Origin: Enterobacteriaceae bacterium RIT693
Lineage (GTDB): Bacteria > Pseudomonadota > Gammaproteobacteria > Enterobacterales > Enterobacteriaceae
NCBI GenBank assembly: GCA_009668225.1
Contig: WJYK01000001.1
Span: forward strand, 124,001 to 188,000
Length of the DNA: 64,000 nt
Reading direction: 5' to 3'
How positions within the stretch are numbered: position 1 is the stretch's first letter; the number at the start of each line of letters is the position of its first letter. Positions 44,255 through 54,046 of this stretch are shown piece by piece. Under the pieces are notes generated by a model. That model was not told the DNA's origin, ran no database searches, and saw nothing but the letters and a program-made list of their open reading frames with translations. The position numbers were made by a program, and so were the translations under genes.

Positions 44255-45154
44255 ATGCTGTCAGGATTGCTCATTATCCTGGTGCCGCTGATCGCCGGCT
44301 ACCTGATCCCACTGAAACAAACTCACCTGCTCAAGCTTATTAACCGCCTGCTGAGCTGGATTGTTTACGTGATTCTATTCCTGATGGGCATTAGCCTGGC
44401 GTTTCTCGATAATCTCGCCAGCAACCTGCTGACCATCCTGCATTACTCGGTCATCAGCGTAGTCGTGATTTTACTGTGTAACGCAGCGGGCCTTATGCTG
44501 CTGGAACGTTCTCTGCCCTGGCGGCACCAGCATAAACAGGAAAAGCTGCCTTCCCGCCTGGCAATGGCGCTGGAATCTCTTCAGCTTTGTGGCGTTGTCG
44601 CCCTCGGCTTTCTGCTGGGGCTGACCGGTTTCGAGGTGCTGAAACATGCTACAGAGGCAAGCGAATACACGCTTATCTTCCTGCTGCTGCTGGTCGGAAT
44701 TCAGCTGCGTAACAGCGGCATGACCATTAAGCAAATCGTCCTTAACCGTCGCGGTATGATAGTCGCCGTCGTGGTCGTCCTGAGCTCGCTGGCCGGCGGG
44801 GTGATAAACGCCATGATTCTCGGTTTGCCGCTCAAGACCGGCCTGGCCATGGCTTCCGGTTTTGGCTGGTACTCGCTGTCCGGGATCCTGATGACCGAGT
44901 CTTACGGGCCGGTTATCGGCAGCGCCACCTTCTTTAATGACCTGGTGCGCGAACTGCTGGCGATTATGCTGATCCCTGCCCTGGTTCGCCGGAGCCGCTC
45001 GACGGCCCTCGGCCTTTGTGGCGCGACCTCAATGGACTTTACCCTGCCGGTTCTGCAGCGCAGCGGCGGTGTGGAGATTGTGCCTGCCGCCATCGTGCAC
45101 GGCTTTATTCTTAGCCTGCTGACGCCGCTGCTGATGGCTTTCTTCGCTTCCTGA
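44255..45154 (+). CDS. lysO: L-lysine exporter LysO
   Basis: Inner-membrane exporter of L-lysine and toxic lysine analogues such as thialysine (formerly YbjE, DUF340). 299 aa, the E. coli length. About eight membrane helices are expected. The conserved parts are FGWYSLSGILMTESYGPVIG and STALGLCGATSMDFTLPVLQ. It lies 149 bases downstream of aqpZ with its own expected promoter. The GC-rich hairpin GCGGGCTTA/TGAGCCTGC near 44115-44138 may end aqpZ transcription. Confidence 0.94.
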   Translation: MLSGLLIILVPLIAGYLIPLKQTHLLKLINRLLSWIVYVILFLMGISLAFLDNLASNLLTILHYSVISVVVILLCNAAGLMLLERSLPWRHQHKQEKLPSRLAMALESLQLCGVVALGFLLGLTGFEVLKHATEASEYTLIFLLLLVGIQLRNSGMTIKQIVLNRRGMIVAVVVVLSSLAGGVINAMILGLPLKTGLAMASGFGWYSLSGILMTESYGPVIGSATFFNDLVRELLAIMLIPALVRRSRSTALGLCGATSMDFTLPVLQRSGGVEIVPAAIVHGFILSLLTPLLMAFFAS

Positions 45155-45162
45155 TACCTCTC

Positions 45163-45184
45163 TGGCGGTAGCCTGCTGCCGCCA
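45163..45184 (+). terminator. Hairpin after lysO
   Basis: TGGCGGTAGC/GCTGCCGCCA stem (one G-U pair) with a 2-base loop, 9 bases past the lysO stop. No T-run follows, so termination is uncertain. Confidence 0.4.
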
Positions 45185-45187
45185 AAG

Positions 45188-45201
45188 TTGCGCTATATCA
45201 A
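45188..45201 (+). promoter_or_regulatory. FNR-like site upstream of hcp
   Basis: TTGCG-CTAT-ATCAA matches eight of ten FNR consensus positions. It lies about 70 bases upstream of the NsrR-site centre. In E. coli the hcp promoter has an unusually distant FNR site (about -70), which this position would reproduce. Confidence 0.5.
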
Positions 45202-45260
45202 TCTCCCTTTAAGTTGCACCAAAAAGTCCTTTAAACCTGTACTGCTGAGGCCTAACCTTA

Positions 45261-45283
45261 AACATGTATTTAAAATATAACTT
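45261..45283 (+). promoter_or_regulatory. NsrR operator of hcp-hcr
   Basis: The 23-base site at 45261-45283 matches the NsrR consensus AANATGCATTTNAAATGCATNTT at 17 of 21 defined positions. It covers the expected promoter start region, 13 bases before the hcp ATG. It implies repression lifted by nitric oxide. Confidence 0.7.
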
Positions 45284-45295
45284 TAAGGTGACATC

Positions 45296-46948
45296 ATGTT
45301 TTGTGTGCAATGTGAACAGACCATCCGCACCCCGGCCGGCGACGGCTGCGCCTATGCCCAGGGCGTTTGCGGTAAAACGGCCCAGACTTCTGACCTGCAG
45401 GATCTGCTGATCGCGACATTGCAGGGTCTTTCTGCCTGGGCGGTCGCCGCTCGTGAACGCAATATTATCGACCACGAGATTGATAACTTTGCCCCACGCG
45501 CCTTCTTCTCTACGCTGACCAACGTTAACTTCGACTCTGCCCGCATCATTGGTTACGCCCGCGAAGCCATCGCCATGCGTGAAGATCTTAAAGCCCGTAC
45601 GCTGGCTATCGATCCTTCGGCAGCCGTAACTAACCCCTTGGCAGAACTTCAGCTGGTGAACAACGACCTCGGCGATCTCCAGCGCCAGGCCGCCGACTTT
45701 ACGCCAAACCGCGATAAAGCCGACATTGGCGAAGACATTCTCGGCCTGCGCCTGCTGTGCCTGTACGGCATGAAAGGCGCTGCCGCGTATATGGAACACG
45801 CGCACGTGCTGGGCCAGTACGATAACGACATCTACGCCCAGTACCATAAAATCATGGCGTGGCTCGGCACCTGGCCTGCGGACATGGGCGCCCTGCTGGA
45901 CTGCTCCATGGAAATCGGCCAGATGAACTTCAACGTGATGAGAATCCTGGATCTCGGGGAAACCGGCAAATACGGCCACCCAACGCCAACCCAGGTCAAC
46001 GTACGTCCGGTTGCCGGGAAATGCATCCTGATTTCCGGCCATGACCTTAAAGATCTCTATAACCTGCTCGAGCAAACTGAAGGCACCGGCGTTAACGTCT
46101 ATACCCACGGTGAAATGCTGCCGGCGCACGGTTACCCTGAGCTGCGTAAGTTCAAGCATCTGGTCGGCAACTACGGCAGCGGCTGGCAGAACCAGCAAAC
46201 CGAATTCGCCCGTTTCCCAGGCCCTATCGTGATGACCTCCAACTGCATCATCGACCCAACCGTGGGCGCGTACGATGACCGTATCTGGACCCGCAGCATC
46301 GTCGGCTGGCCGGGCGTGAGCCACCTTGAAGGCGATAACTTTGGCCCGGTGATTACCCAGGCTCAGCAAATGGCGGGCTTCCCGTACAGCGAAATCGAGC
46401 ACCTGATCACCGTCGGCTTTGGCCGCCAGACCCTGCTGGGTGCGGCTGATACGCTTATCGATCTCGTCAGCCGTGAAAAACTGCGCCACATCTTCCTGGT
46501 CGGCGGCTGTGACGGGGCGCGCGGCGAACGTAACTACTTCACCGACTTCGCCACCAGCGTGCCTCAGGACTGCCTGATCCTGACCCTGGCCTGCGGGAAA
46601 TACCGCTTTAACAAACTGGACTTCGGCAACATCGAAGGGCTGCCGCGTCTGGTAGATGCGGGCCAGTGTAACGACGCCTATTCGGCGATTATTCTGGCCG
46701 TCACTCTGGCAGAAAAACTGGGCTGCGGCGTGAACGATCTGCCGCTGAGCCTGGTGCTCTCCTGGTTCGAGCAAAAGGCGATTGTCATTCTGCTTACGCT
46801 GCTGTCGCTCGGCGTCACCAATATCGTGACCGGCCCCACCGCGCCGGGCTTCCTGACGCCAAACCTGCTGGCGGTGCTGAACGAGAAATTTGGCCTGCGC
46901 GCCATCACCACCGTTGAGCAAGACATTCAACAGTTAATGAGCGCGTAA
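45296..46948 (+). CDS. hcp: Hydroxylamine reductase / hybrid cluster protein
   Basis: Hybrid iron-sulfur-oxygen cluster protein acting as an anaerobic nitric oxide reductase and S-nitrosylase. 550 aa, the E. coli length. The N-terminal cysteines C3, C6, C18 and C25 have the C-x2-C-x11-C-x6-C spacing of the enterobacterial [2Fe-2S] type. Later ligands are in [19 protein letters not shown] and ACGKYRFNK. It forms an operon with hcr, 9 bases downstream. The promoter carries NsrR and FNR-like sites. The 573-codon open frame on the other strand is a shadow of biased codons. Confidence 0.98.
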   Translation: MFCVQCEQTIRTPAGDGCAYAQGVCGKTAQTSDLQDLLIATLQGLSAWAVAARERNIIDHEIDNFAPRAFFSTLTNVNFDSARIIGYAREAIAMREDLKARTLAIDPSAAVTNPLAELQLVNNDLGDLQRQAADFTPNRDKADIGEDILGLRLLCLYGMKGAAAYMEHAHVLGQYDNDIYAQYHKIMAWLGTWPADMGALLDCSMEIGQMNFNVMRILDLGETGKYGHPTPTQVNVRPVAGKCILISGHDLKDLYNLLEQTEGTGVNVYTHGEMLPAHGYPELRKFKHLVGNYGSGWQNQQTEFARFPGPIVMTSNCIIDPTVGAYDDRIWTRSIVGWPGVSHLEGDNFGPVITQAQQMAGFPYSEIEHLITVGFGRQTLLGAADTLIDLVSREKLRHIFLVGGCDGARGERNYFTDFATSVPQDCLILTLACGKYRFNKLDFGNIEGLPRLVDAGQCNDAYSAIILAVTLAEKLGCGVNDLPLSLVLSWFEQKAIVILLTLLSLGVTNIVTGPTAPGFLTPNLLAVLNEKFGLRAITTVEQDIQQLMSA

Positions 46949-46957
46949 GGAGTCCCC

Positions 46958-47926
46958 ATGACCATGCCAACGCCGCTGTGCCCGCACCGTATGCAGGTGC
47001 ACCATATTCACCAGGAAACGCCGGATGTCTGGACGCTGTCGCTGATCAATCACGACTTCTACCCTTACAAAGCCGGGCAATACGCGCTGGTGAGCATTCG
47101 TAACGGCAGCGAAACGCTGCGGGCCTACACGCTCTCCTCCACGCCGGGCCTCAGCGAATTTATTACGCTGACGGTAAGGCGCATCGACGGCGGCGCCGGC
47201 TCCCAGTGGTTGACCGGCGAAGTGAAGGTTGGTGACTACCTGTGGCTGTCTGAAGCACAGGGCGAGTTCAGCTGCGAGAACCTGTCGTCAGAAAGCTATC
47301 TACTGATGGCGGCGGGCTGCGGCGTCACGCCGATTATGGCCATGCGCCGCTGGCTGGCAAAGCATCGCCCGCAGGCGGACGTGCAGGTTATCTACAACGT
47401 GCGCTCTCCGCAGGACGTGATTTTTGCCGACGAATGGCGGCATTATCCGGTGACGCTGGTGGCGGAAAATAACGCCACCCACGGTTTTATTGCCGGGCGG
47501 CTGAGCCGCGAGATCCTGGCCGCGGTACCGGATATCGCCGGCCGTACAGTGATGACCTGCGGTCCTGCGCCTTACATGGCTCTGGTCGAGAAGGAAGTTC
47601 ACGCGCTTGGCGTAAAAGCGTTTTATCAGGAGGTGTTCTTTACCCCGGCCACCGCACCAGCCGCCAGCGGCCTGAAGTTCACTACGCTACAGCCGATGCG
47701 TGAGTTTTACTCGCCGGTGGGCAGCACGTTGCTTACCGCGCTGGAAAACAACAGCGTGCCGGTGAATGCCGCCTGCCGCGCAGGCGTGTGCGGCTGCTGT
47801 AAAACGAAAGTGGTGTCAGGCGACTACACCGTCTCCAGCACCATGACGCTGACGGATGAGGAAATCGCCAGTGGCTATGTGCTGGCCTGCTCCTGTCATC
47901 CTCAGAGCGACCTGGTGCTCGCTTAA
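46958..47926 (+). CDS. hcr: NADH oxidoreductase Hcr
   Basis: NADH-dependent flavoprotein that reduces Hcp. 322 aa, the E. coli length. The FAD-binding domain (LRAYTLSSTPG near residue 50) is followed by an NAD-binding domain (MAAGCGVTPIMAMRRWL). The C-terminal plant-type [2Fe-2S] ferredoxin domain has CRAGVCGCCKTKV and the last cysteine in VLACSCHP. It starts MTMPTPLCPHRMQVHHI, as in E. coli. It begins 9 bases after hcp and is followed by three stem-loops before the next gene. Confidence 0.97.
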   Translation: MTMPTPLCPHRMQVHHIHQETPDVWTLSLINHDFYPYKAGQYALVSIRNGSETLRAYTLSSTPGLSEFITLTVRRIDGGAGSQWLTGEVKVGDYLWLSEAQGEFSCENLSSESYLLMAAGCGVTPIMAMRRWLAKHRPQADVQVIYNVRSPQDVIFADEWRHYPVTLVAENNATHGFIAGRLSREILAAVPDIAGRTVMTCGPAPYMALVEKEVHALGVKAFYQEVFFTPATAPAASGLKFTTLQPMREFYSPVGSTLLTALENNSVPVNAACRAGVCGCCKTKVVSGDYTVSSTMTLTDEEIASGYVLACSCHPQSDLVLA

Positions 47927-47933
47927 ATCTACA

Positions 47934-47953
47934 AAGGCACCACGCGGTGCCTT
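47934..47953 (+). repeat. Hairpin after hcr, first of three
   Basis: AAGGCACC/GGTGCCTT stem with an ACGC loop, 7 bases past the hcr stop, without a T-run. Its arms repeat those of the terminator at 48082-48101. Confidence 0.7.
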
Positions 47954-48038
47954 GAGACTGCTGACAAAGTTCATTGCTCTAAAAAAGTCCGAACCCAGGT
48001 CTAATAAAAACAATGAATAATGTTCTCTGGTTTGCCCC

Positions 48039-48070
48039 AAACAGTCGAAAACCACGTTTTTCGGCTGTTT
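48039..48070. repeat. Long A/T-ended hairpin after hcr, second of three
   Basis: AAACAGTCGAAAA (48039-48051) pairs with TTTTCGGCTGTTT (48058-48070) with one G-U pair and a 6-base loop. It resembles a terminator with its T-run buried in the stem. Confidence 0.6.
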
Positions 48071-48081
48071 GTCATCAATCT

Positions 48082-48101
48082 GAGGCACCTCGCGGTGCCT
48101 C
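48082..48101 (+). terminator. hcr intrinsic terminator
   Basis: GAGGCACC/GGTGCCTC stem with a TCGC loop, followed by TTCTTTTTTT. The T-run overlaps the end of the convergent DoxX gene. Confidence 0.9.
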
Positions 48102-48109
48102 TTCTTTTT

Positions 48110-48541
48110 TTACCGCCAGGCAGACTTGCCAAACGCGTAACGCCCTGCGCCGCAAAAGACAATCGCCAGCGCGCCGAGGAAAAAGTACATCAGGCTTTCA
48201 ATGCCCCATGCCCCGGTTTTATCCAGCATAAAGGTTTCCCCCACGCCCACCAGCAGCCAGGCCACAATCATGGTGAATGCCAGCCCAAGCGCGGACAGCC
48301 GCGTCAGGATCCCTAAAATAATCAGCAGCGGGGCAAGCACCTCGCCCAGCAGCACGCCGTAGGCCACAAACTCCGGTATGCCGTGCGCGGCAAGCATCCC
48401 TTTAATGCCGCCCACGCCGCCAAACAGTTTATGCAGGCCGTGAAACAGCATCAGGCCACCTACCGCCAGACGCAGGAATAATTTACCCAGATCGTCTTTG
48501 CTTAATGCACCATTCACTGCATTTAACAATTTAGTAACCAT
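48110..48541 (-). CDS. DoxX-family inner-membrane protein
   Basis: 143 aa with the DoxX pattern of four membrane helices: LFLRLAVGGLMLFHGLHKLF, YGVLLGEVLAPLLIILGI, LSALGLAFTMIVAWLLV and SLMYFFLGALAIVFCGAG. Family members are implicated in quinol or thiosulfate oxidation and in redox stress, but the role of this one is unknown. The frame is open 53 codons upstream, into the poxB region; ATG 48541 has an AAGGGTGG-type site and fits the family. It is absent from this position in E. coli. It is divergent from poxB, a quinone-linked enzyme, by 150 bases. Confidence 0.8.
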   Translation of the reverse strand: MVTKLLNAVNGALSKDDLGKLFLRLAVGGLMLFHGLHKLFGGVGGIKGMLAAHGIPEFVAYGVLLGEVLAPLLIILGILTRLSALGLAFTMIVAWLLVGVGETFMLDKTGAWGIESLMYFFLGALAIVFCGAGRYAFGKSAWR

Positions 48542-48691
48542 ATGAATTGCCACCCTTTTAAAATGATAACGAGAATAATTTACGCTTAATATTCGGTAAC
48601 AAATAGCCCCAATTTTAGGGAGGCCTTTACCTGCTCTTACGTGGAATTGAACTAAGCTTGTAAGCGCTATCACACTGGACAAGGAAAACCG

Positions 48692-50413
48692 ATGAAACAA
48701 TCCGTAGCGGCCTGGCTGGCCAAAACGCTTGAAAGCGCGGGCGTGAAACGTATCTGGGGCGTCACCGGCGATTCACTGAACGGCCTCAGCGACAGCCTCA
48801 ACCGAATGGGTACCATCAAGTGGATGCCAACCCGCCATGAAGAAGTCGCCGCTTTTGCCGCTGGCGCAGAAGCGCACCTTACCGGTGAGCTTGCGGTCTG
48901 TGCGGGCTCATGCGGGCCAGGCAACCTGCACCTGATTAACGGCCTGTACGATTGCCACCGAAACCACGTGCCCGTGCTCGCTATTGCCGCCCATATTCCT
49001 TCAAGCGAAATCGGCAGCGGTTATTTCCAGGAAACCCATCCCGAAGAACTGTTCCGTGAGTGCAGCCACTATTGCGAACTGGTCTCCAACCCGGAGCAAA
49101 TCCCGCAGATACTGGCGATAGCCATGCGTAAAGCCATCCTGAACCGCGGCGTTTCGGTCGTCGTACTGCCGGGCGATGTGGCGCTTAAGCCTGCGCCAGA
49201 AAACGCGACCACTCACTGGTATCCGGCCCCTCAGCCCGTCGTGGTCCCACATCATGACGAGCTGAAAAAACTGGCCCAGCTGCTACGCTATAACGACAAC
49301 ATCGCTCTGATGTGCGGCAGCGGCTGCGCCGGCGCACACGATGAACTGGTACAGCTGGCGGCCACGCTGAAAGCGCCTATTGTTCACGCCCTGCGCGGTA
49401 AAGAGCACGTCGAGTACGACAACCCTTACGACGTTGGCATGACCGGATTAATCGGCTTCTCGTCCGGCTTCCACACGATGATGAACGCCGACACCCTGAT
49501 CCTGCTCGGCACCCAGTTCCCGTACCGGGCGTTCTACCCGACGGACGCAAAAATTATCCAGATTGATATCAACCCCGGCAGCATCGGCGCACACAGCAAG
49601 GTCGACATGGCGCTGATTGGCGATATCAAAGCCACGCTTTCCGCCCTGCTGCCGATGCTGGAAGAGAAAACCGATCGCAGCTTCCTCGATAAAGCGCTGG
49701 AGAATTACCGCAAAGCACGTGAAGGGCTGGACGATCTGGCAAAAGCCACCGAAGGCAAACCAATCCACCCTCAATATCTGGCGCAGCAAATCAGCCATTA
49801 CGCCGCCGATGACGCCATTTTTACCTGCGACGTAGGCACGCCTACCGTTTGGGCCGCACGCTATCTAAAAATGAACGGCAGGCGCCGTCTGCTGGGCTCG
49901 TTTAACCACGGCTCGATGGCTAACGCCATGCCGCAGGCGCTGGGCGCAAAAGCCACCGCCCCCGATCGTCAGGTCGTCGCCATGTGCGGCGACGGCGGCT
50001 TCAGCATGCTGATGGGTGATTTCCTGTCCGTCGCGCAAATGCAGCTGCCGATTAAGATAGTGGTGTTCAACAACAGCGTGCTGGGGTTTGTGGCGATGGA
50101 GATGAAAGCCGGGGGCTACCTCACCGACGGCACCGAACTCCACGACACCAACTTCGCCCGCATCGCCGAAGCCTGCGGCATCACCGGCATTCGCGTTGAA
50201 AAACCTGAAGAGCTGAACACCGCGCTGGAGCAGGCTTTCAGCACCGATGGCCCGGTGCTGGTGGACGTGGTTGTCGCCAAAGACGAGCTGGCTATTCCCC
50301 CGCAGATCAAGCTGGAACAGGCTAAAGGATTCAGCCTGTATATGCTGCGCGCCATCATCAGCGGGCGCGGAGATGAAGTTATCGAGCTGGCGAAAACCAA
50401 CTGGTTCCGGTAA
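48692..50413 (+). CDS. poxB: Pyruvate:ubiquinone oxidoreductase (pyruvate dehydrogenase, quinone)
   Basis: Peripheral membrane flavoenzyme decarboxylating pyruvate to acetate and CO2 with electrons to ubiquinone, used mainly in stationary phase under RpoS. 573 aa against 572 in E. coli. ThDP-binding region [18 protein letters not shown] lies near residue 432. The N-terminal [14 protein letters not shown] contains the ThDP-activating glutamate. The C-terminal amphipathic membrane-binding peptide ([20 protein letters not shown], residues about 548-567) is intact. It is likely co-transcribed with ltaE, 65 bases downstream. Confidence 0.97.
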   Translation: MKQSVAAWLAKTLESAGVKRIWGVTGDSLNGLSDSLNRMGTIKWMPTRHEEVAAFAAGAEAHLTGELAVCAGSCGPGNLHLINGLYDCHRNHVPVLAIAAHIPSSEIGSGYFQETHPEELFRECSHYCELVSNPEQIPQILAIAMRKAILNRGVSVVVLPGDVALKPAPENATTHWYPAPQPVVVPHHDELKKLAQLLRYNDNIALMCGSGCAGAHDELVQLAATLKAPIVHALRGKEHVEYDNPYDVGMTGLIGFSSGFHTMMNADTLILLGTQFPYRAFYPTDAKIIQIDINPGSIGAHSKVDMALIGDIKATLSALLPMLEEKTDRSFLDKALENYRKAREGLDDLAKATEGKPIHPQYLAQQISHYAADDAIFTCDVGTPTVWAARYLKMNGRRRLLGSFNHGSMANAMPQALGAKATAPDRQVVAMCGDGGFSMLMGDFLSVAQMQLPIKIVVFNNSVLGFVAMEMKAGGYLTDGTELHDTNFARIAEACGITGIRVEKPEELNTALEQAFSTDGPVLVDVVVAKDELAIPPQIKLEQAKGFSLYMLRAIISGRGDEVIELAKTNWFR

Positions 50414-50432
50414 AAAAGAAGGTTGCCTCAGG

Positions 50433-50454
50433 CGCCCGGATACTTGTCCGGGCG
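50433..50454 (+). repeat. Intercistronic hairpin poxB-ltaE
   Basis: CGCCCGGA/TCCGGGCG stem with a 6-base loop, between the poxB stop and the ltaE Shine-Dalgarno. No T-run follows, so it may stabilise the processed message or modulate read-through rather than terminate. Confidence 0.55.
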
Positions 50455-50478
50455 TAGCCTCTCGATAAAGGACCCGTC

Positions 50479-51480
50479 ATGATCGATTTACGCAGCGATA
50501 CCGTTACCCGCCCTTCCCGCGCCATGCTTGAGCAAATGATGGCCGCGCCGACCGGAGATGACGTTTACGGCGACGACCCGACCGTTAACGAGCTTCAGGA
50601 GTACGCGGCAAAAATCAGCGGTAAAGAAGCTGCCCTGTTTTTACCTACCGGCACTCAGGCCAACCTTGTTGCTTTGCTGAGCCACTGCGAGCGCGGTGAA
50701 GAGTACATCGTTGGCCAGGCCGCCCATAACTATCTCTATGAAGCCGGCGGCGCCGCGGTACTGGGCAGCATTCAGCCTCAGCCGATTGACGCGGATCGCG
50801 ACGGCACCCTGCCGCTGGATAAAGTGGCGGCCAAAATTAAGCCGGACGACATTCACTTCGCACGCACTAAATTATTGAGCCTTGAAAACACCCACAATGG
50901 CAAAGTACTGCCGCGCGAATACCTCCAGCAAGCCTGGGAATTCACCCGCAAGCACAACCTGGCGCTGCACGTTGACGGCGCGCGTATCTTCAACGCCGTG
51001 GTTTCCTATGGCTGCCAGCTGGAAGACATTACCCGCTACTGCGACAGCTTCACCATCTGCCTGTCAAAAGGCCTGGGCACGCCGGTCGGCTCCCTGCTGG
51101 TGGGCAGTAAAGAGTACATCAAACGTGCCGTACGCTGGCGCAAGATGACCGGCGGTGGCATGCGCCAGGCCGGGATTCTGGCGGCAGCTGGCCTGTATGC
51201 GCTGAAAAATAACGTTGAGCGCCTTAAAGAAGACCACGACAACGCCCACTGGCTGGCAGGCGAACTGCGTGAAATCGGCGTCGATGTGATGCGTCAGGAC
51301 ACCAACATGGTGTTCGTGCGCATGACGGCGGAAGAAGCGGAAGATTTAGGCCCCTACATGCGTGAGCGCGGCATCATCATCAGCGCGGGCCCGGCAACGC
51401 GCCTGGCCACCCATCTGGACGTCACCCGTGGCCAACTGGCAGAAGTCGTCGCCCACTGGCGCAGCTTCCTGCAAAACTAA
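50479..51480 (+). CDS. ltaE: Low-specificity L-threonine aldolase
   Basis: PLP enzyme cleaving L-threonine and L-allo-threonine to glycine and acetaldehyde. 333 aa, the E. coli length. It starts MIDLRSDTVTRPS, the family signature. The PLP lysine lies in FTICLSKGLGTPVGS near residue 197, and the cofactor-aspartate region reads LHVDGARIFNA. An AAAGGA site precedes the ATG. It is followed by ybjT after 15 bases. Confidence 0.97.
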   Translation: MIDLRSDTVTRPSRAMLEQMMAAPTGDDVYGDDPTVNELQEYAAKISGKEAALFLPTGTQANLVALLSHCERGEEYIVGQAAHNYLYEAGGAAVLGSIQPQPIDADRDGTLPLDKVAAKIKPDDIHFARTKLLSLENTHNGKVLPREYLQQAWEFTRKHNLALHVDGARIFNAVVSYGCQLEDITRYCDSFTICLSKGLGTPVGSLLVGSKEYIKRAVRWRKMTGGGMRQAGILAAAGLYALKNNVERLKEDHDNAHWLAGELREIGVDVMRQDTNMVFVRMTAEEAEDLGPYMRERGIIISAGPATRLATHLDVTRGQLAEVVAHWRSFLQN

Positions 51481-51495
51481 CGGGAGTCAGGGACG

Positions 51496-52947
51496 ATGGC
51501 AGAACCCCAAAGGATACTGGTCCTCGGCGCCAGCGGCTACATTGGCCAGCACCTGGTGCCTTTACTCGTGGCGGCGGGACATCACGTCACCGCCGCCGCA
51601 CGCCGCATTGACTGGCTGAAAAAGCAGCCGTGGCCGGGCGTCGAATGTCGGCACGTTGACTTACACTGGCCACACCGCCTGGGTGCCTTGCTGGAAAGTG
51701 TGGATACGGTTTATTACCTGATCCACAGCATGGGCGACGGCGATGACTTTATGGCGTTCGAACGGCAGGCGGCGCTGAATATGCGCGACGCGCTGACCGA
51801 GCATCCGGTGAAGCAGGTTATTTTCCTCAGCTCACTGCAGGCAAAAAGTGGGCAAACAAATTCGAAACACCTGAAGGCAAGGCAAATCACCGCGGATATC
51901 CTGCGTGATTCAGGCGTTCCGGTTACCGAACTGCGCGCAGGAATAATTGTAGGCGCAGGTTCAGCGGCCTTCGAAGTGATGCGCGATATGGTTTACAACC
52001 TGCCGGTACTGACACCGCCGCGCTGGGTGCGCTCCCGTACCTCACCCATTGCGCTGGATAACCTGCTGCATTACCTGGTGGTACTGCTGGATCATCCGGC
52101 GAACGGGCATCGCCTGTTTGAAGCCGCCGGGCCGGAAGTACTCAGCTATCAGCAGCAGTTTGAGCGCTTTATGGCCATCAGCGGCCGCCGCCGCCCGCTT
52201 ATCCCCGTCCCCCTCCCCACCAGCTGGATTTCCGTGTGGTTTCTGAACGTCATTACCTCGGTACCGCCCGGTATTGCAAAAGCGCTGATTCAGGGGCTTG
52301 AACACGATCTGCTGGCGGATGACCGCAGCCTGCGCGAACGCATCCCGCAGCAGCTCATCAGCTTTGACGAGGCCGTACGCAAGACGCTGGCGAACGAACA
52401 CCGGCTTGCCAACTCGCAGGACTGGGGCTATGACGCTCAGGCGTTTGCCCGCTGGCGGCCAGATTACGGTTTTTTTGCCAAACAGGCGGGCTGCACGCTC
52501 ACCACCCACGCCGATCTCCGTTCACTGTGGCAGGTCATTAACCAGCTCGGCGGCAAAGAAGGCTACTTTTTTGGCAATGCCCTGTGGAAGATCCGCGCGC
52601 TGATGGATTTGCTGGTCGGGCATCGGCTTGCTAAAGGGCGGCCTGAAAAAGCCACGCTGGAAGTGGGCGACACCGTGGATAGCTGGAAAGTGATTATTGC
52701 CGAGCCGGAAAAAGAGCTGACGCTGCTGTTCGGGATGAAAGCGCCAGGGCTTGGGCGGCTGTCTTTCACATTACAGGATGACGGCAACCAGCGCAGGCTT
52801 GACGTCAGGGCCTGGTGGCACCCTCACGGCTGCGCCGGTTTGCTCTACTGGCTGGTGATGATCCCCGCCCATTTATTTATCTTTAAGGGAATGGCGCGGC
52901 GAATTGTTCATTTAGCGGAACAAAACTCGATCAAAAAGAGAAGTTAG
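51496..52947 (+). CDS. ybjT: NAD(P)-binding SDR-like protein with DUF2867 domain YbjT
   Basis: 483 aa against about 476 in E. coli. The N-terminal Rossmann domain of the atypical SDR type has [19 protein letters not shown] near residues 11-29. The C-terminal DUF2867 region starts at about residue 330 and ends with a hydrophobic segment ([20 protein letters not shown]) that may attach it to the membrane. No reaction is established. It is packed 15 bases after ltaE and 88 bases before ybjS, another nucleotide-binding oxidoreductase. Confidence 0.88.
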   Translation: MAEPQRILVLGASGYIGQHLVPLLVAAGHHVTAAARRIDWLKKQPWPGVECRHVDLHWPHRLGALLESVDTVYYLIHSMGDGDDFMAFERQAALNMRDALTEHPVKQVIFLSSLQAKSGQTNSKHLKARQITADILRDSGVPVTELRAGIIVGAGSAAFEVMRDMVYNLPVLTPPRWVRSRTSPIALDNLLHYLVVLLDHPANGHRLFEAAGPEVLSYQQQFERFMAISGRRRPLIPVPLPTSWISVWFLNVITSVPPGIAKALIQGLEHDLLADDRSLRERIPQQLISFDEAVRKTLANEHRLANSQDWGYDAQAFARWRPDYGFFAKQAGCTLTTHADLRSLWQVINQLGGKEGYFFGNALWKIRALMDLLVGHRLAKGRPEKATLEVGDTVDSWKVIIAEPEKELTLLFGMKAPGLGRLSFTLQDDGNQRRLDVRAWWHPHGCAGLLYWLVMIPAHLFIFKGMARRIVHLAEQNSIKKRS

Positions 52948-53035
52948 CTCCTAATCTTTCAGTATTCCCATTGCATGCGCTGCCGTTTCACGGAAAAATG
53001 CGCAGCGTTAATCTCAAATATAACGAGTTGGTCAC

Positions 53036-54046
53036 ATGAAGGTACTGGTCACCGGCGCAACCAGCGGTTTAGGCCGAAACGCGGTCGAATATTTACGCGC
53101 CAGGGGCGTCAGCGTCCGGGCAACCGGGCGCAACGAAGCGATGGGCAAACTGCTGCAAAAGATGGGCGCAGAATTTGTTCATGCCGACCTGACGGAGCTG
53201 GTCTCTTCTCAGGCTAAAGTGATGCTCGCGGATGTCGATACGCTGTGGCACTGCTCCAGCTTTACCTCGCCGTGGGGAACCCAGCAGGCCTTCGACCTCG
53301 CCAACGTTCGTGCCACCCGTCGTCTTGGCGAGTGGGCCGTGGCCTGGGGCGTACGCGACTTTATTCATATCTCGTCGCCGTCGCTCTACTTTGATTACCA
53401 CCATCACCGCAACATCCGCGAAGATTTCCGCCCGGTGCGCTTTGCCAACGAATTTGCCCGCAGTAAAGCCGCCAGCGAAGAAGTTATTCAGCTGCTGGCG
53501 CAGGCCAACCCGAACACCCGTTTCACCATCCTGCGCCCGCAAAGCCTGTTCGGGCCGCACGACAAAGTGTTTTTCCCGCGTCTGGTGCAGATGATGCGCC
53601 ACTACGGGAGCGTGCTGCTGCCGCGCGGCGGCGATGCGCTGGTGGACATGACTTACCTGGAAAACGCGGTGCATGCGATGTGGCTGGCGACGCAGAAAGG
53701 GGATTTACCTTCGGGCCGCGCCTACAACATTACCAACATGGAAGCGCGCCCGCTGCGGACCATCGTGCAGAAGCTTATCGACGAGCTGGGCATCAAATGC
53801 CGCATCCGCTCGGTGCCGTACCCGATGCTGGACATCATCGCCCGCAGCCTGGAGCACTTTGGCAATAAATCAGCCAAAGAGCCGGTGCTCACGCACTACG
53901 GCGTCTCCAAGCTGAACTTCGATCTGACGCTGGATACCACACGAGCGGAAACGGAGCTGGGCTACCAGCCTATCGTCACCCTTGATGAAGGCATTCGCCG
54001 CACCGCGCTGTGGCTTAAAGATCACGGCACGCTGCACCGCGGCTAG
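53036..54046 (+). CDS. ybjS: Extended SDR-family NAD(P)-dependent oxidoreductase YbjS
   Basis: 336 aa against 337 in E. coli. The N-terminal dinucleotide motif is [14 protein letters not shown] near residues 7-20. The active-site region follows with [16 protein letters not shown], and substrate-domain sequences [20 protein letters not shown] appear near 225-245. The substrate is unknown; related proteins act on nucleotide sugars and sterols. Its TAG stop overlaps the TAG of the convergent amiD in the shared tetranucleotide CTAG. Confidence 0.88.
   Translation: MKVLVTGATSGLGRNAVEYLRARGVSVRATGRNEAMGKLLQKMGAEFVHADLTELVSSQAKVMLADVDTLWHCSSFTSPWGTQQAFDLANVRATRRLGEWAVAWGVRDFIHISSPSLYFDYHHHRNIREDFRPVRFANEFARSKAASEEVIQLLAQANPNTRFTILRPQSLFGPHDKVFFPRLVQMMRHYGSVLLPRGGDALVDMTYLENAVHAMWLATQKGDLPSGRAYNITNMEARPLRTIVQKLIDELGIKCRIRSVPYPMLDIIARSLEHFGNKSAKEPVLTHYGVSKLNFDLTLDTTRAETELGYQPIVTLDEGIRRTALWLKDHGTLHRG

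Noticed and set aside
45209-46930. 573-codon open frame antisense to hcp
   Set aside because: Shadow frame over conserved Hcp; no start signals or domain.
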